From positions 1,214,076 through 1,278,075 of the forward strand of contig RPFO01000579.1 of the NCBI GenBank assembly GCA_009746045.1: a DNA stretch of 64,000 bases. The letters run 5' to 3'. Below the pieces are notes generated by a model. That model saw only the letters and a program-made list of their open reading frames with translations. It ran no database searches and was not told the DNA's origin. Positions 11,401 to 34,999 of this stretch are shown piece by piece. Origin of the DNA: Mesostigma viride (lineage: Eukaryota; Streptophyta; Mesostigmatophyceae; Mesostigmatales; Mesostigmataceae). Every line of letters starts with the position of its first letter. Position 1 is the first letter of the stretch. Both the position numbers and the translations under genes were made by a program.

Positions 11401-14400
11401 TTACAGCTCCTATGTGTATGTATGCAAAGAGAGGATACAGGAGGGTGAAGAGGGTATGACTAGGGTGGTGAGATAGCGAGGGCAGGGAGACAGTCATGAC
11501 TGCAAAGCCCCTGCACATGCGGGGGATGACGGTGGTGGGCAGGCGTATATATATTAATCAATGCATACGTTTACGGCGCTGGCGAATAAATATATGAGGG
11601 TATAGGGATCAGTGTATATCCACCCAATATATAAGGGTATAGCGATCAGTGTGCATCCACCCAATATATAAGGGTATAGGGGTCAGCGTGCATCCACCCA
11701 ATATATAAGGGTATAGCGATCAGCGTGCATCCACCCAGCACGAGGCACACGCGGTCGATGGATAGCGATCAGCGTGTGTATCCACCCAGCACGAGGCACA
11801 CGCGGTCGATGGATAGCGATCAGCGTGCATCCACCCAGCACGAGGCACACGCGGTCGATGGATAGCGATCAGCGTGCATCCACCCAGCACGAGGCACACG
11901 CGGTCGATGGATAGCGATCAGCGTGCATCCACCCAGCACGAGGCACACGCGGTAGATGGATAGCGATCAGCGTGTGTATCCACCCAGCACGAGGCACACG
12001 CGGTCGATGGATAGCGATCAGCGTGCATCCACCCAGCACGAGGCACACGCGGTCGATGGATAGCGATCAGCGTGCATCCACCCAGCACGAGGCACACGCG
12101 GTAGATGGATAGCGATCAGCGTGTGTATCCACCCAGCACGAGGCACACGCGGTAGATGGATAGCGATCAGTGTGTGTATCCACCCAGCACGAGGCACACG
12201 CGGTCGATGGATAGCGATCAGTGTGTGTATCCACCCAGCACGAGGCACACGCGGTCGATGGATAGCGATCAGCGTGCATCCACCCAGCACGAGGCACACG
12301 CGGTCGATGGATAGCGATCAGCGTGCATCCACCCAGCACGAGGCACACGCGGTAGATGGATAGCGATCAGCGTGTGCATCCACCCAGCACGAGGCACACG
12401 CGGTCGATGGATAGCGATCAGCGTGCATCCACCCAGCACGAGGCACACGCGGTCGATGGATAGCGATCAGCGTGTGCATCCACCCAGCACGAGGCACACG
12501 CGGTCGATGGATAGCGATCAGCGTGCATCCACCCAGCACGAGGCACACGCGGTCGATGGATAGCGATCAGCGTGCATCCACCCAGCACGAGGCACACGCG
12601 GTCGATGGATAGCGATCAGCGTGCATCCACCCAGCACGAGGCACACGCGGTAGATGGATAGCGATCAGCGTGTGTATCCACCCAGCACGAGGCACACGCG
12701 GTAGATGGATAGCGATCAGTGTGTGTATCCACCCAGCACGAGGCACACGCGGTCGATGGATAGCGATCAGCGTGCATCCACCCAGCACGAGGCACACGCG
12801 GTCGATGGATAGCGATCAGCGTGTGTCCACCCAGCACGAGGCACACGCGGTCGATGGATAGCGATCAGCGTGCATCCACCCAGCACGAGGCACACGCGGT
12901 AGATGGATAGCGATCAGCGTGTGCATCCACCCAGCACGAGGCACACGCGGTCGATGGATAGCGATCAGCGTGCATCCACCCAGCACGAGGCACACGCGGT
13001 CGATGGATAGCGATCAGCGTGTGCATCCACCCAGCACGAGGCACACGCGGTCGATGGATAGCGATCAGCGTGCATCCACCCAGCACGAGGCACACGCGGT
13101 AGATGGATAGCGATCAGTGTGTGTATCCACCCAGCACGAGGCACACGCGGTCGATGGATAGCGATCAGCGTGCATCCACCCAGCACGAGGCACACGCGGT
13201 CGATGGATAGCGATCAGTGTGTGCATCCACCCAGCACGAGGCACACGCGGTAGATGGTGCAACCCGTACAGACACATGCAACCCGTACAGACACCCAATA
13301 CAGTGCACACCCAGCATACCAGGTGGTACTACTCGCGATGAGGGTTATATTTAGTAGTACTACTCGCGATGAGGGTTACATTTAGTAGTACTACTCGTGA
13401 TGAGGGTAAATGCCCGGTAGTGCAGCCCGTGTAGTAGAGTGTGCATGCACCTGCCCACCTTGATGCGTCAGTAACTGAAGAGAGCTGGCGACGTTTCTCC
13501 AGCATAGAATAGACAAACTCCTAGTATGCAAAGCAACCAGTAGAGCGTGCCCCCCATGCAGTGTCCCCCCGCCCAATCCACCCACCCACCTCGAGGCGTC
13601 GGCAGTGCTCAAGTCCCCCGACGAGGGTGATCCGGTTGCCGTCCAGGTACCTGCTCGCGCACGCAACGGATAGGCACACACACACATACAAACCATGCGT
13701 ATAGAAGCACACACACATGAGGTAACTACTTTGTGCGCACGCAGTGGATGGGCAGTTAAACATACCCACGTACGCACCATAATAATAAATCATGTGACGG
13801 TGATCTGCCAGATGATGCGGCGTGAAAAAAAGACCATGCGCCATGCATGTATTGGAAACGCCCGTGCGGGAGACGCACGCGCCTGCGCAAACGAAACTAC
13901 ATGCCAGGCCAAATACCTTACTCCAGTCTCTGTGATGCGAATAATATGACCCATTCACCCATACACCGGCCAAGTCATCACCAAACCACGCCAAGTATCA
14001 CCCACCACGAGAGCCAAGTTGCTTCTGCCAAACGCCACCAAAACAATCTTCTCCGGCGCCTAACGCTCTCGACAGGATCTACTTTGTGGTTTCCTTCGGG
14101 TTTTATGGCAAGTGCAGGGGAACTGGGGTGCATGGCTGGTGCACCTAACTCTCCAACGGCTCCCCAACGGAACCGCATGACTATTAATCAATTACCTACT
14201 TAATCAGTTAATGGCTGGTGCCAAACCCTGCACAGCCAATCAGAGAGCGCGTGGGCGGTGCAAACCGCTTGTCCCAAAACACCACAACCAAGCAAGGCCG
14301 GACTCACAGTTTTTCCAAGTGGACCATCCGCTGTAGGCCCGTGATGCTGCGGATGCGGTTGTTCTGAGGTCGCGGGAGCCGGAGTGGAATGCCCGGGTGG

Positions 14401-17400
14401 ATTGTGCGGGATGCCCGAATAAACCAACATCAGAAGAACGCCAGAATAACAAGCATCACAATGACGCCAGGGGGCCATACCAGAGTTATACGCGTCGACC
14501 ATGTGCGTGCAGAGTAACACCCAGCGACGTAGACGCCATGGTGTTTATCACAGGGGGGGCGCGCAAGTGCAAAGCAAAGCAAAGCGAAGCAAAGAGGAAA
14601 CTTGCCAGCCAGCCAGGTCAGCGCATACACTCAAAATTGCAACGCCGCTTCTCCAGGGGACTGGACACCTCCGCGCAGCCAGCCATTGATATTTTAGCGC
14701 GGGTGACCGCTAACTGTATTTTATTTAGAAAAGGCTGGTACAGCGATACGCTACTATGCTATATATAGGCTGTAAACTAGTACCTTAATACTACTATTAT
14801 TAGTAGTATTATTTAAGGCTAGTCCTATGCCGGGCCTCCATGTACACTAATGCACTGCTACCGCCTTGGACACACATGCCTTGCCTGACCTGCCTGCAGG
14901 TACAGGTTGGTCGCGGCTACTGCCTTTGACTCACAACCGTCCGTCCTACTTCCAGGTACAGGTGGCTTGCGGCAACTTACTTCTATAACCAGAAAGGCCG
15001 GACCTACCTGTAGGTACAATCAGGCAACAGGTGCCCGTCACTACGCATCCCATTGCCCGACCTACCTGCAGGCACAGGTTGCACGAGTTGGACACCGCTA
15101 GTGTCTTTGAGACACGACCATCCTACCTACCTGCAGGTACAGGTGGGTGATGCGCAGGGTGCCCTCGAATCCCTGTATTTTGCGGATCGCGTTGTCGTAC
15201 AGGTAGATCACCTGGACGCCCGCGCAGCCGGACAGGTTGCTCTGGCGCACGCAAACGCCAAGGAGCAGGCAGCGTGGAGCAAAAGGAACGACCACGGAAA
15301 GGAAATATTCAGGGACACGGCCAGGGCACCTTAAGGACATTATAAGGACACTATAAAGAGCAGGCAGCTTGGGGACACAGTAAGGGTACAGTAAGGAGAG
15401 AAAAGACCACGGAAAGGAAACAGCGAGGAGGGGCGCCGTGGGTTGCTCTGGCGCACGCAAACGCGGTCCAAGCAAAGGAGCATGGGGTCGCCCGTAGGAC
15501 CACCGCGGGCAGCACCGGACTTTTCACGCACGCAACACCGTTCGAGCAGCGAACGACGTAAGGACACAGCAAGGACACAGTAAGGACATGGTAAGGACAC
15601 AGCAAGGACATGGTAAGGACACAGCAAGGACACAGTAAGAACACAGCAAGGACACAGTAAGGACACAGCAAGGACACAGCAAGGACACAGTAAGGACACA
15701 GTAAGGACTAAGAACACGCTAAGAACACAGCAAGGATGCACACACACACACACTCACAAATAAGAGCTCACAATCGTATGAGCGCCCTTGCCATTGAACC
15801 GCAGGTACTGGACCTCACTCTCGCGCACCCGACTTTCCATACTTACTAGAAGATGCAGGCAGTGCTAGAATATATACTACATAGTAGTAGAACTAGTATT
15901 ATACTTTTAGTAGCATAATTGTTATAGGACTAATTAGATAATTAGAGTCTAATCATAAACATAAAATAGACTAGATAGCATTTACTAGAATAATAGAATG
16001 ATAGGGTGCAGTAGACAGCACACATAGTTGTGGATGCTCTTGCCATCGAGCCTCGAATGCGTTGGCTTCGCACATGCACAAAAACTACCATACAAAATCT
16101 TATGCTGGCCATCGAGCCATGCCAAGGCCACGCACGGCCTTGTGGCCGCTCAGCCTCAAGCTTGCCGTTCAGACTCAAGTGCGTGAGCTTCCAATTCCCA
16201 ATCCCCTGACAATCCCTTCAACCACCGGTGGCTATTTGTCCATGCCAAGGCCACGCACAATCTTTTGGATGCCCTTGCCGTTGAGCCGCAAGTGCGTGAG
16301 CTTCTCCAGGAACGCGTCCGCGGGAGGGAGCCGGCCGATGGTCGGGTAGTTGCCGCCCGCCAACAGCATCTCCTGGGATATCCCTGGCAGGTGGGAGTCA
16401 TCCTCCTCGGTGTCCTGCAAGGTAGAGGGGGCGGCGCCGCGGCGGAGGGGGTGGGGGTGGGGGCGGGGGAGGGCGCCGGGCCAAGGGGGTGGGCGAGGCT
16501 CCGGCACGTCACCAGCATTATCAACAACATGCCACGTCAAAGACCACCATGTCAAATCATTCGCAAGAGGAAGCAACCGAACGAGTTGCCAAATCACCAG
16601 CGGCACACAACAACACAACATCGTCATGCCACATGGACCCCGCGTGCGCCTCCCCACGCACAACGACAAGTACGCACAACACTACGTACAACAGGCACCG
16701 CTCGACTGGCCCGCGCCTGGCAACAGGTACACCGCTCGCTAGCGTGCCACAACAGAGGCACATCGCTGGGTTGCAACGCGTGCGCAGCTGCCACAACAGA
16801 GCCACATCGCTGGGTTGCAACGCGTGCGTAGCTGCCACAACAGAGGCACATCGCTGGGTTGCAACGCGTGCGCAGCTGCCACAACAGAGGCACATCGCTG
16901 GGTTGCAACGCGTGCGCAGCTGCCACAACAGAGGCACATCGCTGGGTTGCAACGCGTGCGCAGCTGCCACAACAGAGGCACATCGCTGGGTTGCAACGCG
17001 TGCGCAGCTGCCACAACAGAGGCACATCGCTGGGTTGCAACGCGTGCGCAGCGGCCACAACAGAGGCACATCGCTGGGTTGCAACGCGTGCGCAGCGGCC
17101 ACAACAGAGGCACATCGCTGGGTTGCAACGCGTGCGTAGTGGCCACAACAGAGACACATCGCTGGGTTGCAACGCGTGCGCAGCTGCCACAACAGAGGCA
17201 CATCGCTGGGTTGCAACGCGTGCGCAGCTGCCACAACAGAGGCACATCGCTGGGTTGCAACGCGTGCGTAGCTGCCACAACAGAGGCACATCGCTGGGTT
17301 GCAACGCGTGCGTAGTCGCATCACGCCAGGTCCCCCACGTACCTGCGCCGCCCTCCATCCAGGGACCGAGCCATCACGATAAATATGACGATAAATATGA

Positions 17401-18206
17401 GCACACATTCACGCACATTCAGATATGACCGCCACGGCAATGCACACCCTGGTATTCCAAGGGGGACAGAAACACGCTCCGATGTGGGCGGGATGGTGGG
17501 GGCTAGTCGTATACATGAGCACGACATTACTAGTATAGCGCCACTCTACTATAGTACTACCACCTGGCATGGTGGACTGTTACCTGTGCCACTTGCCCAA
17601 GCCCCGCTGGGCCATCATCTGAACAAGCTCATCATCTGAACAAATTGATCATGTCAACAAAACCATCATCTGAACAAATTGATCATGTCAACAAAACCAT
17701 CATCTGAACCAATTGATCATGTCAACAAAACCATCATCTGAACGAATTGATCATATCAACAAGCTCATCATCTGAACCAATTGATCATGTCAACAAAACC
17801 ATCATCTGAACGAATTGAACATATCAACAAGCTCATCATCTGAACAAATTGATAATGTCAACAAAACCATCATCTGAACCAATTGATCATATCAACAAAA
17901 CCATCATCTGAACCAATTGATCATATCAGCAAAACCATCATCTGAATAAATTGATCATATCAACAAAGTCATCATCTGGACAATTGCATACATGGGCAAA
18001 TGATGGAATGGATGCCAGTGTACACGCACCGATGCGGGCGATGTGGGTGAGGTAGGCTCCCCCGTGGGCCCCGCCACCGCCGCTGCCGCCGGGGTATCCT
18101 CAAGTGCCGCGTCGCTCCGCTGGAGGCTGAGCTCCTCATACGACGCCCGCAGGTCCTCCGTCGGCGCCGCCTCGTGGCCCTGGGGTGACCCGCCCGCGTC
18201 GTTCAC
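8473..18206 (-). CDS. PPP1R42: PPP1R42/LRRC67-like leucine-rich-repeat protein, nine exons
   Basis: Protein of the SDS22-like LRR class, most like PPP1R42 (LRRC67/TLLR), a PP1-binding protein reported at centrosomes and cilia. Exons on the minus strand: 18206-18030, 16414-16259, 15241-15131, 14363-14308, 13650-13590, 11293-11216, 10328-10212, 9676-9556, 8564-8473. All eight introns are GT-AG and every junction phase matches, giving 322 aa, near the family size of roughly 300. Visible LRRs in order: LEKLTHLRLNGKGIQKI, VQVIYLYDNAIRKIQGF, RITHLYLQNNRIRSITGL, then LEKLYLDGNRITLVGGL. The family insert ELHISGQKLKPNEQLAF follows, then TSLCVLNASNNRIADI, LDVSHNLIEDME, LNVLDLRGNPVTKAAKYRD and the cap LDEKPITAKERDF. 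The first exon is open back to a stop near 18402 but has no ATG, so the true start lies in an unseen upstream exon; 18206 is only a convenient edge. The exon 1 to 2 join is the least certain. Confidence 0.85.
8581..8612. repeat. Poly-G (poly-C in sense) tract at acceptor
   Basis: An almost uninterrupted G run. In the sense direction of the PPP1R42-like gene it is a C run ending about 15 bp before the acceptor of the last exon (8564), where it would serve as part of the polypyrimidine tract. Confidence 0.85.
8925..8985 (-). repeat. Degenerate copy of exon 8 donor edge in last intron
   Basis: On the plus strand, TACACGTCTCGCGACGCAGAG and ACATGGTCCCTCGTATC mirror the real exon edge at 9556-9606 (GAGCACGTCGCGCGAGGCG, ACGTGGTCCCTGTACTTGG). 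The copy runs straight into the 31-bp minisatellite that starts at about 8988, whose GTCACTACTGGCATCC resembles the exon's GTGACTGGGTTGCC. Confidence 0.65.
8988..9172. repeat. 31-bp minisatellite in last intron of PPP1R42-like gene
   Basis: Six units of TTGTCACTACTGGCATCC followed by TTATTGTCATGCT. The first unit is continuous with the exon-edge copy on its left, suggesting the array expanded from that copy. Confidence 0.9.
9186..9218 (-). repeat. Second copy of exon 8 donor edge
   Basis: CCCAGCACGTCACGCGACC and GGATGATCACG resemble the true edge CGAGCACGTCGCGCGAGG and CGATGATGACG at 9555-9583. The copy lies in the intron 3' of exon 8. Confidence 0.6.
9235..9498. repeat. 44-bp minisatellite in last intron
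   Basis: Six near-identical 44-bp units containing CTATCTACCATGCCCACAAG and CGGCACTATCCCTATCAACT, with G/C variation at one site (CTGCGG or CTGCCG). Confidence 0.95.
9744..9776 (-). repeat. Copy of exon 8 acceptor edge in upstream intron
   Basis: GTTCTCCACGCCCTGTGGTT repeats the true junction GCTCTCCACGCCCTGCGGTT (9665-9684) about 90 bp away. Downstream text is shared too (AGACACA, TTGTAGTATA). The copy retains the AG of the acceptor (minus strand CCACAG). Confidence 0.8.
10790..10950 (+). mobile_element. Retroposon 3' end inserted in intron 6
   Basis: Carries CCTTCTCAGGGATATGC and the hairpin region CATATGCTCCCCACGGAGG followed by TTAATTAA. This is the 3' terminus also present at 40.9-41.0 kb (plus) and 38.64-38.88 kb (minus). 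The TGCACCCCGAGTAGGTGGCA part matches the CACCCAGAGCAGGTG text of those copies. It is a short 5'-truncated insertion. Confidence 0.7.
11380..11412 (-). repeat. Copy of exon 6 acceptor edge
   Basis: CCCTATGTGCAGCTCCTACGC copies the edge CGATATGTGCAGCTCCTGCTC at 11279-11299, about 105 bp upstream in the sense direction. The AG at the copied junction is retained. Confidence 0.7.
11600..13257. repeat. 49-bp minisatellite with higher-order structure
   Basis: More than 30 copies of a 47-51 bp unit made of GATGGATAGCGATCAGCGTG, CATCCACCCAGCACGAGGC and ACACGCGGT. It lies in the intron between exons 5 and 6 of the PPP1R42-like gene. Variants (TCGATGG or TAGATGG; GCATCC or GTGTATCC) recur with a period of about 547-549 bp, for example 12121 with 12670 and 12372 with 12919. 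Blocks of about 11 units were therefore duplicated together. The left end (11580-11740) is a shorter, older ancestral form with ATATATAAGGGTATAG. Confidence 0.95.
13322..13410. repeat. 36-bp tandem repeat
   Basis: Three units containing GTACTACTCGCGATGAGGGT and TATATTTA or ACATTTA, next to the donor-edge copy of exon 5. Confidence 0.8.
13449..13490 (-). repeat. Copy of exon 5 donor edge
   Basis: CACCTGCCCACCTTGATGCG and TCAGTAACTGAAG resemble CACCCACCCACCTCGAGGCG and TCGGCAGTGCTCAAG at 13580-13614. The GT of the copied donor remains. Confidence 0.55.
14886..15080 (-). repeat. Four copies of exon 3 donor edge in intron 3
   Basis: The true edge reads CCTACCTACCTGCAGGTACA on the plus strand at 15123-15142. 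Similar blocks lie at 14886-14910 (GACCTGCCTGCAGGTACAGG), 14944-14966 (TCCTACTTCCAGGTACAGG), 15001-15020 (GACCTACCTGTAGGTACAA) and 15058-15080 (CGACCTACCTGCAGGCACAG). Spacing is about 57-65 bp. Several copies retain a possible donor. Confidence 0.75.
15439..15481 (-). repeat. Copy of exon 3 acceptor edge in intron 2
   Basis: GGTTGCTCTGGCGCACGCAA is identical at the true junction (15235-15254) and here. Similar flanking text (AAGGAGCA) lies on both sides. Distance is about 205 bp, and the CAG acceptor is intact in the copy. Confidence 0.8.
15541..15735. repeat. 11-bp repeat (AAGGACACAGT/C)
   Basis: About 16 short units of AAGGACACAGC, AAGGACACAGT or AAGGACATGGT in intron 2 of the PPP1R42-like gene. 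Outlying units reach back to 15330. Confidence 0.9.
15765..16195 (-). repeat. Three copies of the exon 2 donor edge in intron 2
   Basis: The real exon end encodes KLTHLRLNGKGIQKI then GTGCGTGG. Downstream in the intron are KLTHLSLNGKLEAE (about 16195-16135), THSRLDGKSIHNY (about 16062-16022) and VQYLRFNGKGAHTI (about 15830-15770). Each preserves the xLNGK-like LRR core. The first copy is followed by GTGCGTGGCCTTGGCATGG, the same intron start as the real donor. Confidence 0.8.
16742..17314. repeat. 44-bp minisatellite in intron 1
   Basis: Thirteen 44-bp units of GCCACAACAGAGGCACATCG, CTGGGTTGCAACGCGTGCG and CAGCT, highly homogeneous with rare GTAGCT, GCAGCG and GTAGTG variants. The homogeneity suggests recent turnover. 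Confidence 0.95.
17615..17985. repeat. 36-bp repeat (CATCATCTGAACAAATTGAT)
   Basis: About ten units of 36-37 bp with core CATCATCTGAACAAATTGAT followed by CATGTCAACAAAAC or CATATCAACAAGCT, in intron 1 of the PPP1R42-like gene. Confidence 0.9.
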
Positions 18207-18469
18207 GGTGGAGCGCGATGAGGCCGGGATGGGGCCATCCGCCGCGTCAGGAGCCGAAGAGGAGGCCTTGGGACCCTGGGCGGTGCCGAGTACGACAGAG
18301 ACGCGCCGGAGGGGGGGGCGGTTGCCTGCGCGGCATGGATTTGGAGGGGGACATTGTGCGTGAGGGGAAAGGTGGCATCGATATCCCGGTGGCTGCTATC
18401 GAGCATGATACTAGGCACTTGGCTGCCTGCGCCCTATCGGGCGGGACCGCAGGCATTATGTACACCCGT

Positions 18470-18775
18470 ATTCTGAGTATGAACTGTTATGAACACTGAT
18501 GAGGAACTGTTATGAACACTGATTAGGAGCTGTTATGAACACTGATGAGGAACTGTTATGAACACTGATTAGGAGCTGTTATGAACACTGATGAGGAACT
18601 GTTATGAACACTGAGTAGGAACAATCATGAACACTGATGAGGAACTGCTATGAACACTGATTAGGAGCTGTTATGAACACTGATGAGGAATTGTTATGAA
18701 CACTGAGTAGGAACAATCATGAACACTGATGAGGAACACCGTTTGTGAACTGTAGTGAACACCGATCATGAACTA
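18470..18775. repeat. 24-bp repeat (GAACTGTTATGAACACTGAT)
   Basis: About eleven units with core CTGTTATGAACACTGATGAG, some reading CAATCATGAACACTG. The array lies just upstream of the first detected exon of the PPP1R42-like gene, so it could sit in an upstream intron or the promoter. Confidence 0.9.
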
Positions 18776-19266
18776 TCATGAACAAAATTATCCCACGCAC
18801 TTGGCAGAAAGAGTTGCTGAAGGTGGTGGTCTCCCATAGTTTTCGTTGGACATGAGAGCCGGTGTTGGAATGTAGGCATGCTGGAAGGGCGAGAATGATA
18901 GTGGGCGCAGCCTTGTGGCAAAAAATGGCATACCAGGCTCCAACGAGCGTGCGGGTGTACGCTCACTCTAAGATCATGCGACTTCACAACCATTGGTCGC
19001 CTCACCATGTCAAGTGAGAAGAATTTTGAGCACAAAAGTTGGTGAGGTGAGCTGTCGGCTGGGAGCCTACTGCGTAAGCACGGCGCGTGCGACTGTTTTG
19101 AGCTGGAAACCGCCAACCAGCATCAGAGGCTCATGCGTTTTTCTCTGCAGGTGTGTGAGTATGTGTTTATGGCCATCAGAACGAAGAAGCAACTAAACAA
19201 CTAAATAGTAATTATTAGTAAATGATTTCTGACAACGTAGGGGACAACTGGCTACTGGACATTCCT
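18776..19266. other. Intergenic; no gene recognised
   Basis: Between the 3' end of the TOG-like gene and the 5' region of the PPP1R42-like gene. A minus-strand open frame at 18766-19116 has no recognisable features. A 5' exon with the start codon of the PPP1R42-like gene may be hidden here. Confidence 0.35.
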
Positions 19267-31934
<12,668 letters not shown>

Positions 31935-32855
31935 GGTGTCTCAGGTAAAACAATACCAGGCTTTACCTACACGACCGCGATATGTTGCTACTATATTTTC
32001 AGAAGGATATGGATTCAAAGAACGTATATCCTTGAACGTACGACCTGACACAATGCCCTGGGCCATTATGCCAAACTGGGTTTGCTACAAGCGGTATGCA
32101 TGGCCTCGACAGCAATTGCCACCAAAAACTGCATGAAATTCCTCAAGACACGCCCAACATGACGCTATCTTGGCTCGATCGCGCTTTTAAATCACTTAAA
32201 GTTTCGTCAGGGTTAGTAATCATGCCGGCCTCGACGAGTCAAACCAGCAGGAGCGGTCAGCCATAGCCAAACAGAACGCGCAATTCCCGAATTCCGTAAT
32301 TAGGTATGTTTGGCAGTATAATTGCGGAAAGGATTCCAGCAGGGCAATCGGAGCTCGTGCACACCGTACAGGAAACCGTACACATGCCGAGTTGGTCGTC
32401 TGGGCAGTGAGGGGTGCCCAAGCCCTTTTCCCGCGATAAACTTCTGTTACGAAGAAGCCAGGAAGGCCTACAGCACAAAACTCTACAAAACTCCTGCTCG
32501 AACGGTCAACGGGCTGCGACCCCACGCCCCGCGGGGTTACGTGTAACGTGCACAAGCATGACAGGGTGTCACACGTGGCAAGCAATTGCCCCCGAGAATG
32601 GCAGAGATCGACCTGCGTTAATTCCCGAGCGCGTGCAAAAAACGAGGTCAGTTCCTTTAGTGCCCTCGGAGGTCGCAACACATTGTAGTGCGTGGAGGTT
32701 ACCACAGACCTTTACCAAAACGTGGCATACTCAGCGTCAGTTTCGGATAAGCAGCCAAGCAGGATTTCGCCCTGATCGTTTGAGATCAGACAAGGCAAAG
32801 AATTTCCCCTGTTTATATCGCTATCACCCGGACGAGCAAGGGATAGAGGGCCAAC
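31935..32855. promoter_or_regulatory. Divergent promoter region
   Basis: 921 bp separate the start codons of the minus-strand TOG-like gene and the plus-strand sulfotransferase-like gene, so both promoters must lie here. No clear TATA box or conserved element was identified. Open frames inside show no recognisable domains. Confidence 0.5.
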
Positions 32856-34569
32856 ATGCCGCTGGTTGTGATAGGAGCGGGGTTTGGTAGGACGGCTACG
32901 CTGTCGGTCAAAGATGCGCTGGAAAAGCTGGGCTTAGGGCCGTGCTACCATATGAAGGAGGTCACCAAATACGGGGACGAAGACAAGTGGATCGAGGCTG
33001 CGGATACCATCGATAACAAGGGCGGTCACTACGACTTCGAAAAGATTTTCAGGTACGTTTGGCGCGATGAGAAGGGCACGGCGACTATTTTGCAGTCATG
33101 TGAAGACATCAATGCGTTACGGACGTAATTGGATGTTGGCACTGTATCCGTCGTTACACATTCGAGTTAAGCACATAATACGCGTATGCACACGCTAGCG
33201 CCAACAACGGTTTATTGACAATTACACGTGCCATGGTAGAGTCCCTCAGTGTGTTCTTGGGCGAATAAGCCTAAATCGCTATCAGGTTTGAGACGTTGCC
33301 TTCTGCAGGTTCGTCTGCATTCCTCAATCCAGCGTTCAGTGCAGTTCTGTGCGCCACGGCCTGTGCCAGGTCATTGGTCCACGTTCTGCCAGCATGGAGT
33401 TGGGCTCCCTAAGCACAGGCAGCGCTTGTGAGTCGTGAGTTTTCTTCCAACGCGAGAGACGTTGGCAGTTGTAGACGCATACAATTCTCTGCGCCAGGGG
33501 CAGCATTACTTCCGTTACCCTAATGTGATAAGCAGCAAGGGCCGAGCTGGATTGTGGTGGGACTTTGGCTACGGAGACTTGAGGCCTTAACTCGAGCTCT
33601 GCCAGTAAGCTGCAAATAGTGCTGATGCTTTGGCTCTCCAGACATGTGAAATGTACACTGGAAAGGTTGAAAAGATATCCGTTTCTTTCAAAGACTACTG
33701 TTTGCATCACAATAGCCATTATCGCCAGAGCATGCATATCTGGCTTTGTGTGACGCATGCCAGATGCGTCCGTTAGTTCAAACCTGTTGTTCCCAGGGAC
33801 ACAGGATAGATTCATCTGGGTTCATGTGCTTTGTTTTGCTGGTTAAATTGGCAAGGACAAATGACCTAGAGAACAGAGTCTAGGCAGGGCTCTGCCGATA
33901 CGACGTCTCTCCCATTTCGTGTCCACATGATGAGTCCCTGTGTCACTGCGATAGTCACCCAGTACTGGAAATATTTGGATCGGCACAGGGCTCATAATCC
34001 CTTTTCTTCGATATTATCGTATCGCAATGCATGAGGGTTTGCCTAGGCAGGGGGTCGGATGGGCCGAATCTAGGCCTTGCAAAGACGTAGTTCCCCTGTC
34101 TTCCACGAGCCCCCTTCAGGAGGACGATGGCAGTCTGCCTTGACATACCCACCTGTCGTTGCTAATGGTGCAAGTCCGCCACCTCAGACGGTGCCTCGCA
34201 CAGCGGCAGGTGCCATTATCCGTGTGTCTTTCACTGCAAGATGGATCCCTCGCCCACACTTCTGTCGTGGTTACATCTCCCTGCCGCGCATTCATGCAGA
34301 TTCAGTAAAATAATTTACTTGCAAACCATTTTAAAGCGATAACCCGCCCGATAAACTATTTTTAGCCCGTTGGATGCCTCGTCCTTTACCCCAACCCTCC
34401 CTTGCATGCACCCCACCATGCACATTTGCAACACCCTGGATGCCTGTGAGCCCTTCCCCTCGAGGCTATACCCTGATGATGGATGCATCCCCTTCCTATG
34501 ACTGATCTCCTATACCTTCATCCCCTTCCTATAACTGATCTCCCTGGTATTAGAACAATTTCGTAGTCC

Positions 34570-34600
<31 letters not shown>

Positions 34601-34968
34601 ACCACCACCAAGCTACCCACCCAACCCACCCACTCCCATACGCACGCACCTGCAGCGCCCCTGAAGAATGCGAGCGGCTCTGAAGTGATTAGCTCCTGCA
34701 ACAATTTCTTATTTGCGCAGTATGCCACCCCGCCTGCTGTATTATATCCTGCCGTATTATGTCCTGCCATATTATGTCCTGCCGTATTAGGTCCTGCTGT
34801 ATTATGTCCTGCCATATTATGTCCTGCCGTATTAGGTCCTGCTGTATTATGTCCTGCCGTATTCTGTTCTCCCATGCACTATTCGCAGCGCCCCCGACCG
34901 CCGTGAGCTGTTCCCTGTTCATTCTCATGGACCAGAACATAATCCTACCGGGTGTCACCCACCCACCC

Positions 34969-34999
<31 letters not shown>

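Noticed and set aside
16557-17408. Regularly spaced repeats resembling a CRISPR array
   Set aside because: Units are directly tandem with no unique spacers, the DNA is eukaryotic and intronic, and no cas genes are present. The same applies to the 49-bp array at 11.6-13.3 kb.
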